Shown piece by piece: positions 1-8,377 of a stretch of DNA of 64,000 bases (the first letter of the stretch is position 1; every line of letters starts with the position of its first letter). The translations under genes were made by a program, and so were the position numbers. Source of the stretch: JAFMDF01 sp965222705 (GTDB lineage Bacteria; Bacteroidota; Bacteroidia; Chitinophagales; Saprospiraceae); assembly GCA_965222705.1 (NCBI GenBank), contig CBDCUO010000016.1, positions 1 to 64,000 on the forward strand, read 5' to 3'. The notes under the pieces were generated by a model. That model did not search any database and had not been told where the DNA came from. It was given only the letters and a program-made list of their open reading frames with translations.

Positions 1-1025
1 TATTAGAAACGACAGTTGAAAATGAATATATCATTAAATTAGCTAAAGAGGGGGCTTTGCTGAATAGTAGGGAAGATCTGGAAAAAAGAACAGACACAAA
101 TGGGGAATTCACCCTAGAAGTTTTTGCCAACCAACATTATTATTTTGCGGTTCAAAAGGATGGCTATCTGCCCATAGAATATCCTTGGTTTAGTAAGCAA
201 GAAAATGCTTCACAGCTCGAGTTATGTATTCCTTTAGAAAAAAGAACTTGTCTCACTTTAAGGGGAAAGGCGATTAATCAAAAGTATGAAACCCTCGTGC
301 CAGATGTAAAAGTAACCTTAATCAACTTATGTGATGGATCAGAATTAGAAACTCGGACGGATGCAAGGGGAAACTATGTTTTTTCCTGTATAAAATGTCA
401 TTGCGATTATGAAATCAAAGGGCAAAAAATGCATTTCCAGACCGCTTTCCAAACAGCTTCTTCACTAAATGCTGATTGCTCAGATGGAAGCATTTTAAAT
501 GCAAATTTACTGATGATTCCAGGGCAGGATATACCGGAACAAATTCAACCGGACCAACCTGACACGAGAGAAAATGGCATTTCCGATTTCGAATTAAAAG
601 TTGGACAGATCATAGAATTAAAGAAAATATATTACGATTTTGATAAATATTACATTCGAGAAGGCGCACAGGAATCACTAGAAGAAGTGATCCGACTCAT
701 GGAAAAATATCCGAGCTTAATTATCGAATTATCAGCTCATACCGACTCTCGAGGTACTCGAAATTACAATCAATGGCTTTCCAGAAAACGAGCAAAATTT
801 GCTGCACAATATATTGCCAATCGAGGCATTGATGCTTGGCGTTTATACTCAAAGGGTTATGGAGAAGCCCGATTGAGAAATAATTGTGCCGACGGGATAG
901 ATTGCTCTGAAGAAGAACATCAATACAATCGAAGAACAGAAATAAAAATCCTAGAATTTGATAGGGCAGATGTTCAAGTAAATTATATTAATAATAAACC
1001 GGAAAAGATTGATCGGCGACGATAG
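1..1025 (+). CDS. OmpA-family outer membrane/peptidoglycan-binding protein, 5' end outside window
   Basis: The frame is open from the first bases of the window to the stop at 1023-1025, so the TTG at 57 is only an internal codon and the true start lies upstream. Two carboxypeptidase-regulatory-like beta-sandwich modules are visible (around TDTNGEF and TDARGNY), followed by a C-terminal OmpA domain containing YYDFDKYYI, the HTDSRGT loop and NRRTEIKI. OmpA domains bind peptidoglycan non-covalently. In Bacteroidota this architecture often belongs to envelope-anchoring proteins near gliding/T9SS components, but the missing N-terminus prevents a closer assignment. The family call is secure; the exact role is not. 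Confidence 0.85.
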   Translation, partial: LETTVENEYIIKLAKEGALLNSREDLEKRTDTNGEFTLEVFANQHYYFAVQKDGYLPIEYPWFSKQENASQLELCIPLEKRTCLTLRGKAINQKYETLVPDVKVTLINLCDGSELETRTDARGNYVFSCIKCHCDYEIKGQKMHFQTAFQTASSLNADCSDGSILNANLLMIPGQDIPEQIQPDQPDTRENGISDFELKVGQIIELKKIYYDFDKYYIREGAQESLEEVIRLMEKYPSLIIELSAHTDSRGTRNYNQWLSRKRAKFAAQYIANRGIDAWRLYSKGYGEARLRNNCADGIDCSEEEHQYNRRTEIKILEFDRADVQVNYINNKPEKIDRRR

Positions 1026-1279
1026 TCCAGTTTTGTTTTCCTCTACAATTTTTTTTCTAATAGAAGTATCGAAGAAGGGTAGGGGAGCTATCAATTTGTT
1101 TGATTTGTGCAAAAATGATAGCTCTACGGATACAACGCTAATGCCCAAGAAATAATACATCGAGCATTATCAGAATATGATATACTTCTTACTAAGTAGT
1201 GTATCAAAAATTCCCTCTTTGGAGTAGTTACAGGATACATGTAAAAAGTAGTCACAAGAGAATTTAGGGTTGTGCTAAG

Positions 1280-2219
1280 TTAATTACTATTTTCAGGATT
1301 ACTAGCTAATACATCTACATTCTTTTCTCGCCAGATTTTTAATTGCCTTTTAAGAAAATCGATTAAAAAAAGGTATTGTTTAAAAAATTCATACCCTAAA
1401 ATACCATCTATTCTTTTTATCTCAGAGGCTTCACCAACAAAAAAAGGTACGCATAGGTGAGAAAGCGATGTCTGACAAATACAAATCCGCTAAAAGGGCA
1501 GAAGTAGCTACGACTGACTGTTGATTAAAACTCCTGACATAGGTAGGTTTTTCATTTGATATATTAGTGGCAAACACTTCTTTCCACTTGGGTTTTAATA
1601 CATTTATACCAGCTCCTGTATCCAATATCATTCGTAGTTGGTATTTGCCAATGAAACAATTAATAAAAGGGAGATGTCCTTTCATGCGAAAGGAGAGCAC
1701 ATCAGTTGGCGAGGGGCTTATAAATCTTTCTTTGTGTTTTTTACTAGAGGGCAGCAACCAGATTTGCTTAGTGGAGTAGTCTAGTAAAACCTCTGAATTT
1801 TTTAAAAGGCTATGCCCGATAATGCCCAATAAAGTGGTTTTTCTACTGCGTTCTATATGTCTAAGATCTGCTACAAATGTTCTTTTCTTTTTAACGGAGA
1901 GGTTACCAATAGAAAAGGGCACATAAGTCGTTTTCAAAGAGGTAGGATGGCCTGTTAAATCATCAATGGTGGTACTAATTTTTGAAGCTTTGAACCATAC
2001 CTCATTTAAAATTAATTCTGGTGTTCCAGTATCAACAATGAAAAGCCCTTTTTGGCCAGCAGCGGTTGCTTCCACCACCATCAATTTCGCAATTAGATGA
2101 AAAGGGATTGCCTCTGGCAATCCTCGTAAAGGAGAAGATTTTTGGGCAAACAGATGAGCACTTACAGACATAGCTAAGACAGTGTTCCAGAGGAACATTA
2201 TGAGTGTTTTAGGGGTCAT
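1280..2219 (-). CDS. Retropepsin-like aspartic protease, single frameshift near C-terminus
   Basis: The protein starts with a signal-peptide-like segment (MTPKTLIMFLWNTVLAMSVSAHLFA) and has two DTG motifs, IVDTGTPELIL and MILDTGAGINVL, each in a retroviral-type aspartyl protease context. It is therefore probably a secreted or periplasmic single-chain pepsin-like enzyme with one catalytic Asp per lobe. The plain reading frame stops at 1431 with FFCW. If one T is removed from the T7 run (plus-strand A7 at 1439-1445) the frame continues through VGEASEIKRIDGILGYEFF to a TAA at 1280-1282, giving 312 residues with exact frame closure. I read this as one gene with an extra base. The substrate is unknown. 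Confidence 0.75.
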
Positions 2220-2461
2220 TGTTTTAGTATTTTTGAGTCAGCGAAGAAGTTGGCAGTTCGGAAAAGAACTGCCAAGAATCATAATATTGTATGAAACTAA
2301 CAAGAGGTTGCTTATTGCGAAACAACCCTTGTAGTTATAACCAAAGGTAAAGGTGACTGATGAATATGGAGTGGAAAAAACTTTCAAATACCTGTAATTA
2401 TCTTTCTATTATTAGAAAGAATCTTACAATAACCGTAAATTTCTTACATTTTAAGTGAGAG

Positions 2462-2573
2462 TTAGTGAAGTCGCTTAAACTCAGAAGGTCGCATTCCTAC
2501 CTCTTTTTTAAATACTTTAGAAAAATATTCTGGCTCGCTAAAACCAATTGCAAATTCATAATTGACACAAAAG
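2462..2573 (-). pseudogene. AraC-family regulator, C-terminal remnant
   Basis: On the minus strand a short open stretch reads FAIGFSEPEYFSKVFKKEVG then MRPSEFKRLH and a stop at 2462-2464. This is the second helix-turn-helix and the end of an AraC/XylS domain. Nothing recognisable precedes it: upstream of about 2573 the sequence changes to unrelated DNA and then the IS5-like fragment. It is a truncated gene end, probably cut by the mobile-element insertions beside it. Confidence 0.7.
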
Positions 2574-2618
2574 AGAACCGGTTACGTAATTTTTGATTCA
2601 CCAAAATCTTAAATTACT

Positions 2619-2795
2619 ATGGTAGCAGTTAAGTCCAATTCTAAGCAAAAGCTTAAATTTAGACGTAAACGTTTCACCGAATTAACCGATTCTCAATGGC
2701 AATATATTAAAGATTTAGTTGATAGTGGCAGAAAATGTAAATATTGCTTGCGGACTATCCTAAATGCTATTTTCAAAAGACCTCCAATTAATTGA
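2619..2795 (+). pseudogene. IS5-type transposase, N-terminal fragment
   Basis: A 58-codon frame begins at ATG 2619. It contains FTELTDSQWQYIKDLVDSG and KYCLRTILNAI, the typical N-terminal helical region of IS5-family transposases. Homology stops at about 2770, where the sequence passes into a Tn3 transposase fragment in a different frame. No DDE catalytic region is present, so the element is dead. Terminal inverted repeats were not found. Confidence 0.7.
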
Positions 2796-3180
2796 ACTAA
2801 CGGAGACAAACAAGAAAACTTTTTACCGCTATCGAAAAGCTATCCGAAGTTTTTTAAAGGTACAGCCTTGGTCAGAACAGGCGGCTAATATTTTAGAAAT
2901 TACCATTAAAAAAGCAGCCCTTTCCATGAGTAATCCTGCTGACTTGGTAAATGTTGCTATCGAAAAATTAATTGAGAGGCGTTATGAACTACCTGCCTTT
3001 AGTACGCTTGATAGGCTGGTTAGTCACCTCCGACACGGGGTACATTTGGATTTGTATAAAAGATTGGATGCGACTTTACATCCCAAGCAGAAAACGGATG
3101 TGCTTAATGAAATGAATGCTGGAGGGGAAATAGTTACTAGAGAATTAGTTGAAAAACTAAGCCCATTAGTGACTCAATAG
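2764..3180 (+). pseudogene. Tn3-family transposase (TnpA), N-terminal region fragment
   Basis: The 138-residue frame includes DLVNVAIEKLIERRYELPAF and STLDRLVSHLRHGVHLDLYK, which match the N-terminal region (DUF4158) of Tn3-family TnpA. A full TnpA is near 1000 residues, so this is a short fragment ending at a stop at 3178-3180. It abuts the IS5-type fragment in another frame, indicating nested or recombined insertions. No resolvase and no 38-bp Tn3 ends were seen. Confidence 0.7.
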
Positions 3181-3355
3181 CTTAGACGGTTCAGTATTTT
3201 TCTGGATATGGATGATTTGCTCAACTTAGGGTGGTCAAAAAGCCCCATAATTGATATTATGTTAAGTTGAATTTTGATCTTGTAAAATTTTCTCCTTGTA
3301 TTTTATTTCAAAATAATAACAAAAGGAATTAACGTTTTGTGAATTTTATCTTTTT

Positions 3356-3648
3356 ATGAAAACAATGGTAGAGAAATTAGTGAAAATTGAACTTGCAATA
3401 GATGATAATGTTGTTTTTGAAGACGATAGTTGGCAAAAAATTGATGCGGTTTTGGATTGGGAAATGTGCATATTGGGTGACCCTTTTATGCATTCGGCTT
3501 ATTCAAAAATGCAGTAATTGTCCAGCAGATTTATTACCGATATGCCAAAGGATTGACGACCAATGAAGTATTTTCACAATTTCATCATCTAACGAAACTC
3601 TTTTGTAAACTGGCTTGGAAAGCTATTCAAAGTCAAAGAATTGAATAA
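3356..3648 (+). pseudogene. APH-family phosphotransferase remnant
   Basis: The frame from ATG 3356 reads into DAVLDWEMCILGDPFM, the Brenner/DFG-like metal-binding region of aminoglycoside-phosphotransferase-fold kinases that accompany acyl-CoA dehydrogenases. It then stops at a TAA around 3517. The +1 frame that follows encodes KNAVIVQQIYYRYAKGLTTN and continues to LAWKAIQSQRIE and a stop at 3646-3648, which looks like the C-terminal helices of the same family. The N-terminal lobe and the segment between the two pieces are missing. This is a decayed gene. Confidence 0.6.
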
Positions 3649-3686
3649 AGTCTAATAAAAAATTAACAATAACCAATTGTTTCATC

Positions 3687-4337
3687 TTAACTTTCCACTG
3701 CCATTTCCTCCTCAATCATCTGCGGCAACTGATTCTTTACTTCAACAAAAATCTCTTTTCCCTTTTCTGTAAAATAAGGATAATGAAATTCCCAAACAGC
3801 CAACATGACCTGTTGCATACTCACTGTTTCTTCCCCCAATACTTCCCGTTCAATCAGCCATGAATTTAAAATCGCCCAAATGTTTTTTGCAAAAAAATCA
3901 TAATGCCCTTCGTGGGGTTCAGGGTGAATAATTCCTTTGCCGACAGCTAAAAACATCCCGTTTTTGGTGAAATTTAATACTTGCTTCATTTGGTCTTCAT
4001 AAATGTTTTTTGCATCAGGTACAAAGTTGATAATTTCCAAAATGTCTCGATAAAAAAAGCGATGTCTTATTTGAGAACCCAAATAATTCTTGATGACGGA
4101 CAAATAATCATTCTTTTCCACAAAAGCCATATTTATACTGCTCATGGCTTTAAAGTTTTCTTTCATAAAATCCAAAACCGCCTGCATCAAATCTTTTTTG
4201 GTTTTGTAGTGGTAAGACAAATTACCTGCGCTTATGCCTGCTTGCCCTGCAATGTCTTGTAAGCGTACATTACTGACCCCCATTCTGTTAAACAACCTCA
4301 CTGCATTGGTTAGAATTTTTTCTTGCGTCTTTTTCAT
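3687..4337 (-). CDS. TetR/AcrR-family transcriptional regulator
   Basis: The 216-residue protein has the standard TetR N-terminal helix-turn-helix (MKKTQEKILTNAVRLFNRMG, then VRLQDIAGQAGISAGNLSYHYKTKKDL). The rest is an all-helical ligand/dimerisation domain. It is divergent from the hydrolase operon that starts at 4463. The 125-bp gap carries a perfect 22-bp palindrome that is the obvious operator. By family precedent it represses its own gene and the divergent operon until a small ligand binds. The ligand cannot be read from the sequence. Confidence 0.88.
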   Translation of the reverse strand: MKKTQEKILTNAVRLFNRMGVSNVRLQDIAGQAGISAGNLSYHYKTKKDLMQAVLDFMKENFKAMSSINMAFVEKNDYLSVIKNYLGSQIRHRFFYRDILEIINFVPDAKNIYEDQMKQVLNFTKNGMFLAVGKGIIHPEPHEGHYDFFAKNIWAILNSWLIEREVLGEETVSMQQVMLAVWEFHYPYFTEKGKEIFVEVKNQLPQMIEEEMAVES

Positions 4338-4394
4338 GCCTAATTAATAAGTTTTTTGACAAAAATACAAAATTAAACCTTTTTATATTTTAAT

Positions 4395-4416
4395 AATTAG
4401 GTTTTAAAACCTAATT
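4395..4416. promoter_or_regulatory. Perfect 22-bp palindrome, probable TetR operator
   Basis: The core ATTAGGTTTTAAAACCTAAT extends by one matched base on each side to a 22-bp perfect palindrome. It lies between the divergent TetR gene and the dehalogenase-like operon, 46 bp upstream of ATG 4463. The position and symmetry fit a dimeric TetR repressor site. Confidence 0.7.
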
Positions 4417-4462
4417 TCATGCTTTGATTTAAGTTTATATACAAAATTAATTCTAATTCAAA

Positions 4463-5602
4463 ATGAGTCTTTTTAAAAACATAAAAAAAGCGGCATCATC
4501 GGTTGTACCGTCTCCAATCATCATTGATTTTGAAAAAGGAGGTGTCAGACGAATACAAAAAGTCGCACCTTATCCTAAAGAAGTATTTTGGGATGATTCG
4601 GTGACTATTCACAAAACAGAAAGTGGAATCGAATACGTCCGAACGCCTGAAGAAAGATTTGATAATTTGCCTGGCTATGATTTTACGCCTAATTACATGG
4701 AGATTGACGGCTTACGAATGCATTATTTAGATGAAGGACCTAAAGATGGGCAGGTCATTTTATTATTACACGGTCAACCCGTTTGGTCTTTTCTTTATCG
4801 CAAAATGATAAAAGAATTAGTTCCAAAAGGCTATCGCTGTATTGCACCTGATATGATGGGAATGGGCAAATCGGACAAACCCATTAAAGAGGCTTTTCAT
4901 TATTATGACCGACATTGCGAAATGATGCTCACTTTTATCCAAAAATTGGAATTAACCAACATCACCGCTTTTGTGCAAGATTGGGGAAGTGTGATAGGCA
5001 CACGCTTAGTTGGCGAAAATCTGCATTTATTTGCTCGTTTAGTATTGGCGAATGGTGAGTTACCACTTTTGACAGAAGAAACCAATCCTTTTTATATTCC
5101 TAATCCGGTTGAAGTTAATCCAAAAATTAGCTCGGTTAAAGATATTGCCAAATATTGGTTAAAGGGAATGCCCGATATGTTTCAAGCGTGGATATTATTT
5201 ACCTTGCAACACACTAAAAATTTTATTGGCTCTACCATGCAATCGTCCACAGTTAATATCCTAACCGATGCAGAAATAGCAGCCTACGAAGCGCCTTTTC
5301 CTTCCTTTATTTATATGGCAGGCCCTCGCACTTTGCCTTCCATGAATGTTGGAATAGTTGGCCAACAATTGGGCGCATGGGAAAATCTTAAAAAATTTGA
5401 AAAGCCCTTTATTTCTTTCATTGGTTTGAAAGACAATTTATTAGGACGTCCAAGTATTCAAGAAAAATGGATTAATTCTGTACCAGGTGCAAAAGGGCAA
5501 AACCATGAGCAATTTGAAAATGCCAATCATTTTATACAGGAAGATATTGGGGAAATTATGGCCGACAGAGTACATAAATTTATTCAAAAGAATCCGATAT
5601 AG
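4463..5602 (+). CDS. Haloalkane dehalogenase-like alpha/beta hydrolase
   Basis: This 379-residue protein has the haloalkane dehalogenase layout: a RTPEERFDNLPGYDF lead-in, the oxyanion-region motif HGQPVW at about 103-108, the nucleophile elbow VQDWGS with Asp173, and a catalytic His356 in ENANHF. An Asp nucleophile, rather than Ser, is the dehalogenase hallmark. An N-terminal extension of about 50 residues precedes the usual start. It is the first gene of an operon with two membrane proteins and a DJ-1/PfpI protein, under the TetR palindrome. Hydrolytic dehalogenation or another ester/epoxide hydrolysis is possible; the substrate is unknown. Confidence 0.82.
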   Translation: MSLFKNIKKAASSVVPSPIIIDFEKGGVRRIQKVAPYPKEVFWDDSVTIHKTESGIEYVRTPEERFDNLPGYDFTPNYMEIDGLRMHYLDEGPKDGQVILLLHGQPVWSFLYRKMIKELVPKGYRCIAPDMMGMGKSDKPIKEAFHYYDRHCEMMLTFIQKLELTNITAFVQDWGSVIGTRLVGENLHLFARLVLANGELPLLTEETNPFYIPNPVEVNPKISSVKDIAKYWLKGMPDMFQAWILFTLQHTKNFIGSTMQSSTVNILTDAEIAAYEAPFPSFIYMAGPRTLPSMNVGIVGQQLGAWENLKKFEKPFISFIGLKDNLLGRPSIQEKWINSVPGAKGQNHEQFENANHFIQEDIGEIMADRVHKFIQKNPI

Positions 5603-5676
5603 GATTGTTTGATTGTTGCTTCTCTCCATTTGGAACAGTCAGGCAATCAATTAGCAAGGCGAAACAATCAATTAAC

Positions 5677-6297
5677 ATGTCAACACCATTTATAATCTGG
5701 GCAACTGCCTTCATTTTATACGCTGTTTTTTGGCTATGGTATGTCGGTTTCCAAAAATCATTATCCAAGACAGAAATAGACTATTATTTAAAAGAATACA
5801 GCAAATTCGATAATCATAGTTCAGAGGGCATTACTGGTTTACGTCAATTTTTGGAGGATGATACGGGCAAAAGTTTTGTCATGGTCAACAGTATTGTTTT
5901 GAAAAAAACACCTGATTTGGTAGAGGGGGTGAAGGAAGGTGACACGTCTTTACAGACTTTGATAAATTACCACAAACCTTTTATGAAAATGATGCTCAAA
6001 AAAGGCGGCATTGGAATATTTCAAGGTAGAGTAGCAGGTAAATCAGTTGATGTTATTAACATTGAAAATGCGGATGAATGGCAAATTTCGGCAATCAATC
6101 GTTTTCGAAGTCGCCGAGATTTTGCAGAGATATTGATTCACCCTTTATTCCATGAAAAACATGAATTAAAATTTGCAGCCTTAGATAAGAGTATCGCTTA
6201 TCCTGTTGACCCGTGGTTTCAATTAGGTGGGTTTCCGTTGACAGTGGGATTGGTTTTGGCGTTGGGAGCAGCTTTATTGCATATTTTCTTACTATAA
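5677..6297 (+). CDS. Uncharacterised membrane-anchored protein with a probable dimeric alpha/beta-barrel core
   Basis: I place the start at ATG 5677 (MSTPFIIWATAFILYAVFWL), because the longer frame from 5605 would add an unlikely leader. The 206-residue protein has an N-terminal membrane helix, a soluble core and a C-terminal membrane helix (LTVGLVLALGAALLHIFLL). The core motif NRFRSRRDFAEILIHPLF, followed by KFAALDKSIAYPVDPWFQ, resembles DUF1330-like dimeric alpha/beta-barrel proteins. It lies 74 bp after the hydrolase, in the same direction. Its function is unknown. Confidence 0.65.
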   Translation: MSTPFIIWATAFILYAVFWLWYVGFQKSLSKTEIDYYLKEYSKFDNHSSEGITGLRQFLEDDTGKSFVMVNSIVLKKTPDLVEGVKEGDTSLQTLINYHKPFMKMMLKKGGIGIFQGRVAGKSVDVINIENADEWQISAINRFRSRRDFAEILIHPLFHEKHELKFAALDKSIAYPVDPWFQLGGFPLTVGLVLALGAALLHIFLL

Positions 6298-6310
6298 GAA
6301 TCAAAACAAA

Positions 6311-6760
6311 ATGATAAATAAAATTCTACCAAACGTAGTCGACAATAATTATAGAGGCAAAAAAACAGCCTTATGGTTCTTTTACTTGATAACAATAATG
6401 ACCGTTGTAAGGAGCTGCATCCACATCTTCAAACAAGACGGAGGCGCACAAAGCATTGCGACTATTCCATTAGACACCTACACTAATGGCGGAGCAGAAG
6501 CAGTCATTTTCATTTTTGCTTACTGGGGATTATCCCAACTCCTATTCGGCATTTTATATGTCATTGTTGCTATGAAATATAAAAGTCTAATTCCTTTAAT
6601 GTACCTTTCGCTTGTCGTTGAATGGGGAGGACGATTTATTATTAGGTTGTTCAAGTCAATTGAAACCGTAGGACAAGCACCCGGCGGAGTAGGAAATTAC
6701 ATTTTACCAATACTTTGTTTGATTATGTTCGTTCTTTCAGTAAACGAATCAAAAAAATAA
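6311..6760 (+). CDS. Small integral membrane protein of unknown function
   Basis: The 149-residue protein has four predicted transmembrane helices (for example ALWFFYLITIMTVV and AVIFIFAYWGLSQLLFGILY) and a basic tail. It follows the previous gene by 13 bp and is followed by the next start after 2 bp, so cotranscription is very likely. I do not recognise the family. The polar stretch EWGGRFIIRLFKS between helices three and four is the most distinctive segment. Confidence 0.65.
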   Translation: MINKILPNVVDNNYRGKKTALWFFYLITIMTVVRSCIHIFKQDGGAQSIATIPLDTYTNGGAEAVIFIFAYWGLSQLLFGILYVIVAMKYKSLIPLMYLSLVVEWGGRFIIRLFKSIETVGQAPGGVGNYILPILCLIMFVLSVNESKK

Positions 6761-6762
6761 CT

Positions 6763-7995
6763 ATGAAAAAATTTATACTTATTTCGGCAATTATTGAATT
6801 ATTGGCAGGTGTCGTTTTGTTCTTTGCACCTCAATTAGTTCCCGATTTAGCAAATGGTGCCGGCAGTCACATGGCGATGGGGCGAATGTATGGAGCAGCC
6901 GCATTAGGTTTGGGGCTTTTTGCTTTTCAGGCATGGCGAAATTTTGACAATGAAACCTTGGTTAAAGTTTTTCTTTCTTCTTTTTTGGTATTTCACCTTG
7001 CCGTATTTATTGCCATTATTGGGAGTTTTTTGGCAGGTGTTTTTGCCAACCCGGGAGCTGCGATGTTGCATTTGATTTTAGCAATTTTTACAGCTTATTT
7101 TTTATTCAAAAATAATCTTCCAAGAGGTCGAAGAATACTCGCAGGAGTTGCCCTGGTTATTGGAACATTTGGAGTACTTCTTTCTTTAATGCCTAATATT
7201 TTACATCAAGCAGGTTTGCATCCTTTCTATGCTGATGCAAAAGCATATGATTTGAAAGGCAAAAAGGCACTCATCATTACAACAAGTCATGGCGTATTAA
7301 ATGCGCCCGGTGAAACAATGGGCAACCCAACTGGCGTTTTTGGTTCGGAAATGACTGTACCCTATTACGAATTCCAAGATGCAGGTATGGAGGTTGATGT
7401 GGCGAGTATCAAAGGTGGCGAAATTCCGATTGACCCTCAGTCTTTTATCTTTCTGATAAAATCTGATGCCGACGACCGCTATCTGGCTGATGTAGATTTT
7501 CAGAATAAGGTCAAGAACTCACTGAAAATAGATGATATAGATTTCACTCAATATGATGTCATTTGGATGGCAGGCGGTTGGGGCGCAGCTTATGATTTGG
7601 GACAATCTGAAATATTGGGTAAAAAAGTAAGTGAAGCCTATTATGCTCAAACACCCGTTATTGGTAGTGTTTGTCACGGAGCACTGGGTTTGATTCAAGC
7701 GAGGGATACTTTGGGCAATTATTTGATTACGGGAAGAACGATGACAGGGGTAACCGACAAACAATTACAAGAATTGGGCATTACCGTAACACCACTCCAC
7801 CCTGAAACGGAATTGCGAAAATTAGGTGTAAATTTTAAAAGCAACACCGGTAACAGAGACATGCTTCAAACAATGACCGTCATTGATGAAGAAAGAAGAT
7901 TTGTCACCGGACAAAATCAAAATTCGGGGCATGAAACGGCACAGAAGATAATGGGAATCTTGTTGGAGAACTCTACAAAACCAGTTTTAGATTAA
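6763..7995 (+). CDS. Membrane domain fused to DJ-1/PfpI (class I glutamine amidotransferase-like) domain
   Basis: The start is ATG 6763, two bases after the previous stop. Residues 1-150 form a membrane domain of about five helices resembling DUF4345-like proteins. Residues 165-410 are a DJ-1/PfpI domain with the nucleophile elbow GSVCHGALG (Cys304-His305), the acidic residue near GSEMTVPYYEF (Glu196) and the AGGWGAAYDL turn. Soluble Hsp31-type enzymes have glyoxalase or chaperone activity. Here the domain is tethered to the membrane. The gene closes the TetR-controlled operon, suggesting a detoxification role linked to the dehalogenase-like enzyme. Confidence 0.8.
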   Translation: MKKFILISAIIELLAGVVLFFAPQLVPDLANGAGSHMAMGRMYGAAALGLGLFAFQAWRNFDNETLVKVFLSSFLVFHLAVFIAIIGSFLAGVFANPGAAMLHLILAIFTAYFLFKNNLPRGRRILAGVALVIGTFGVLLSLMPNILHQAGLHPFYADAKAYDLKGKKALIITTSHGVLNAPGETMGNPTGVFGSEMTVPYYEFQDAGMEVDVASIKGGEIPIDPQSFIFLIKSDADDRYLADVDFQNKVKNSLKIDDIDFTQYDVIWMAGGWGAAYDLGQSEILGKKVSEAYYAQTPVIGSVCHGALGLIQARDTLGNYLITGRTMTGVTDKQLQELGITVTPLHPETELRKLGVNFKSNTGNRDMLQTMTVIDEERRFVTGQNQNSGHETAQKIMGILLENSTKPVLD

Positions 7996-8377
7996 TCTAA
8001 AGAATTCCCCGATGCTTGCATCGGGTGTCGAATAATGTTTGGTATCTTTAATATAAACGGTAGACGGTGGACGGGCGCTTCACTTGACGGTAGACGGACA
8101 GATAGTAATTCCTTTATTTCTAATTTTTTGTCTTTTTATAAGTAAAAAAGCCAATTGCCTTATCAGTAGTATATGACCGACCAACCTCCTAGTCGTTCAA
8201 GTAGAAAATGGCTTTGGTAATAATTCCCTCGCCGTTAGAAAACCTAAATTTGCAAAACTATCGTCATTGCTGCCGTTTGAATTTAGAGAAGTTGCTCTAA
8301 ACTGAAAAATTATTTAGTATCTTGCTAAATTAGTCTGAAAAATAACGACAGACTCGTCAGAACTGCTAACCCTCCCT
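7996..8377. other. Intergenic region with a hairpin and short direct repeats
   Basis: No coding signal is seen. An 8-bp stem (CCCGATGC TT GCATCGGG, 8008-8025) follows the DJ-1 gene and may act as a weak terminator, although no T-run follows. The 11-mer ACGGTAGACGG occurs twice, at 8057-8067 and 8087-8097. The remaining roughly 270 bp before the methyltransferase show nothing I can name. Confidence 0.5.

Noticed and set aside
5605..5676. In-frame extension upstream of the membrane-anchored protein
   Set aside because: The extension has atypical composition and no support, while ATG 5677 starts directly before a membrane helix.
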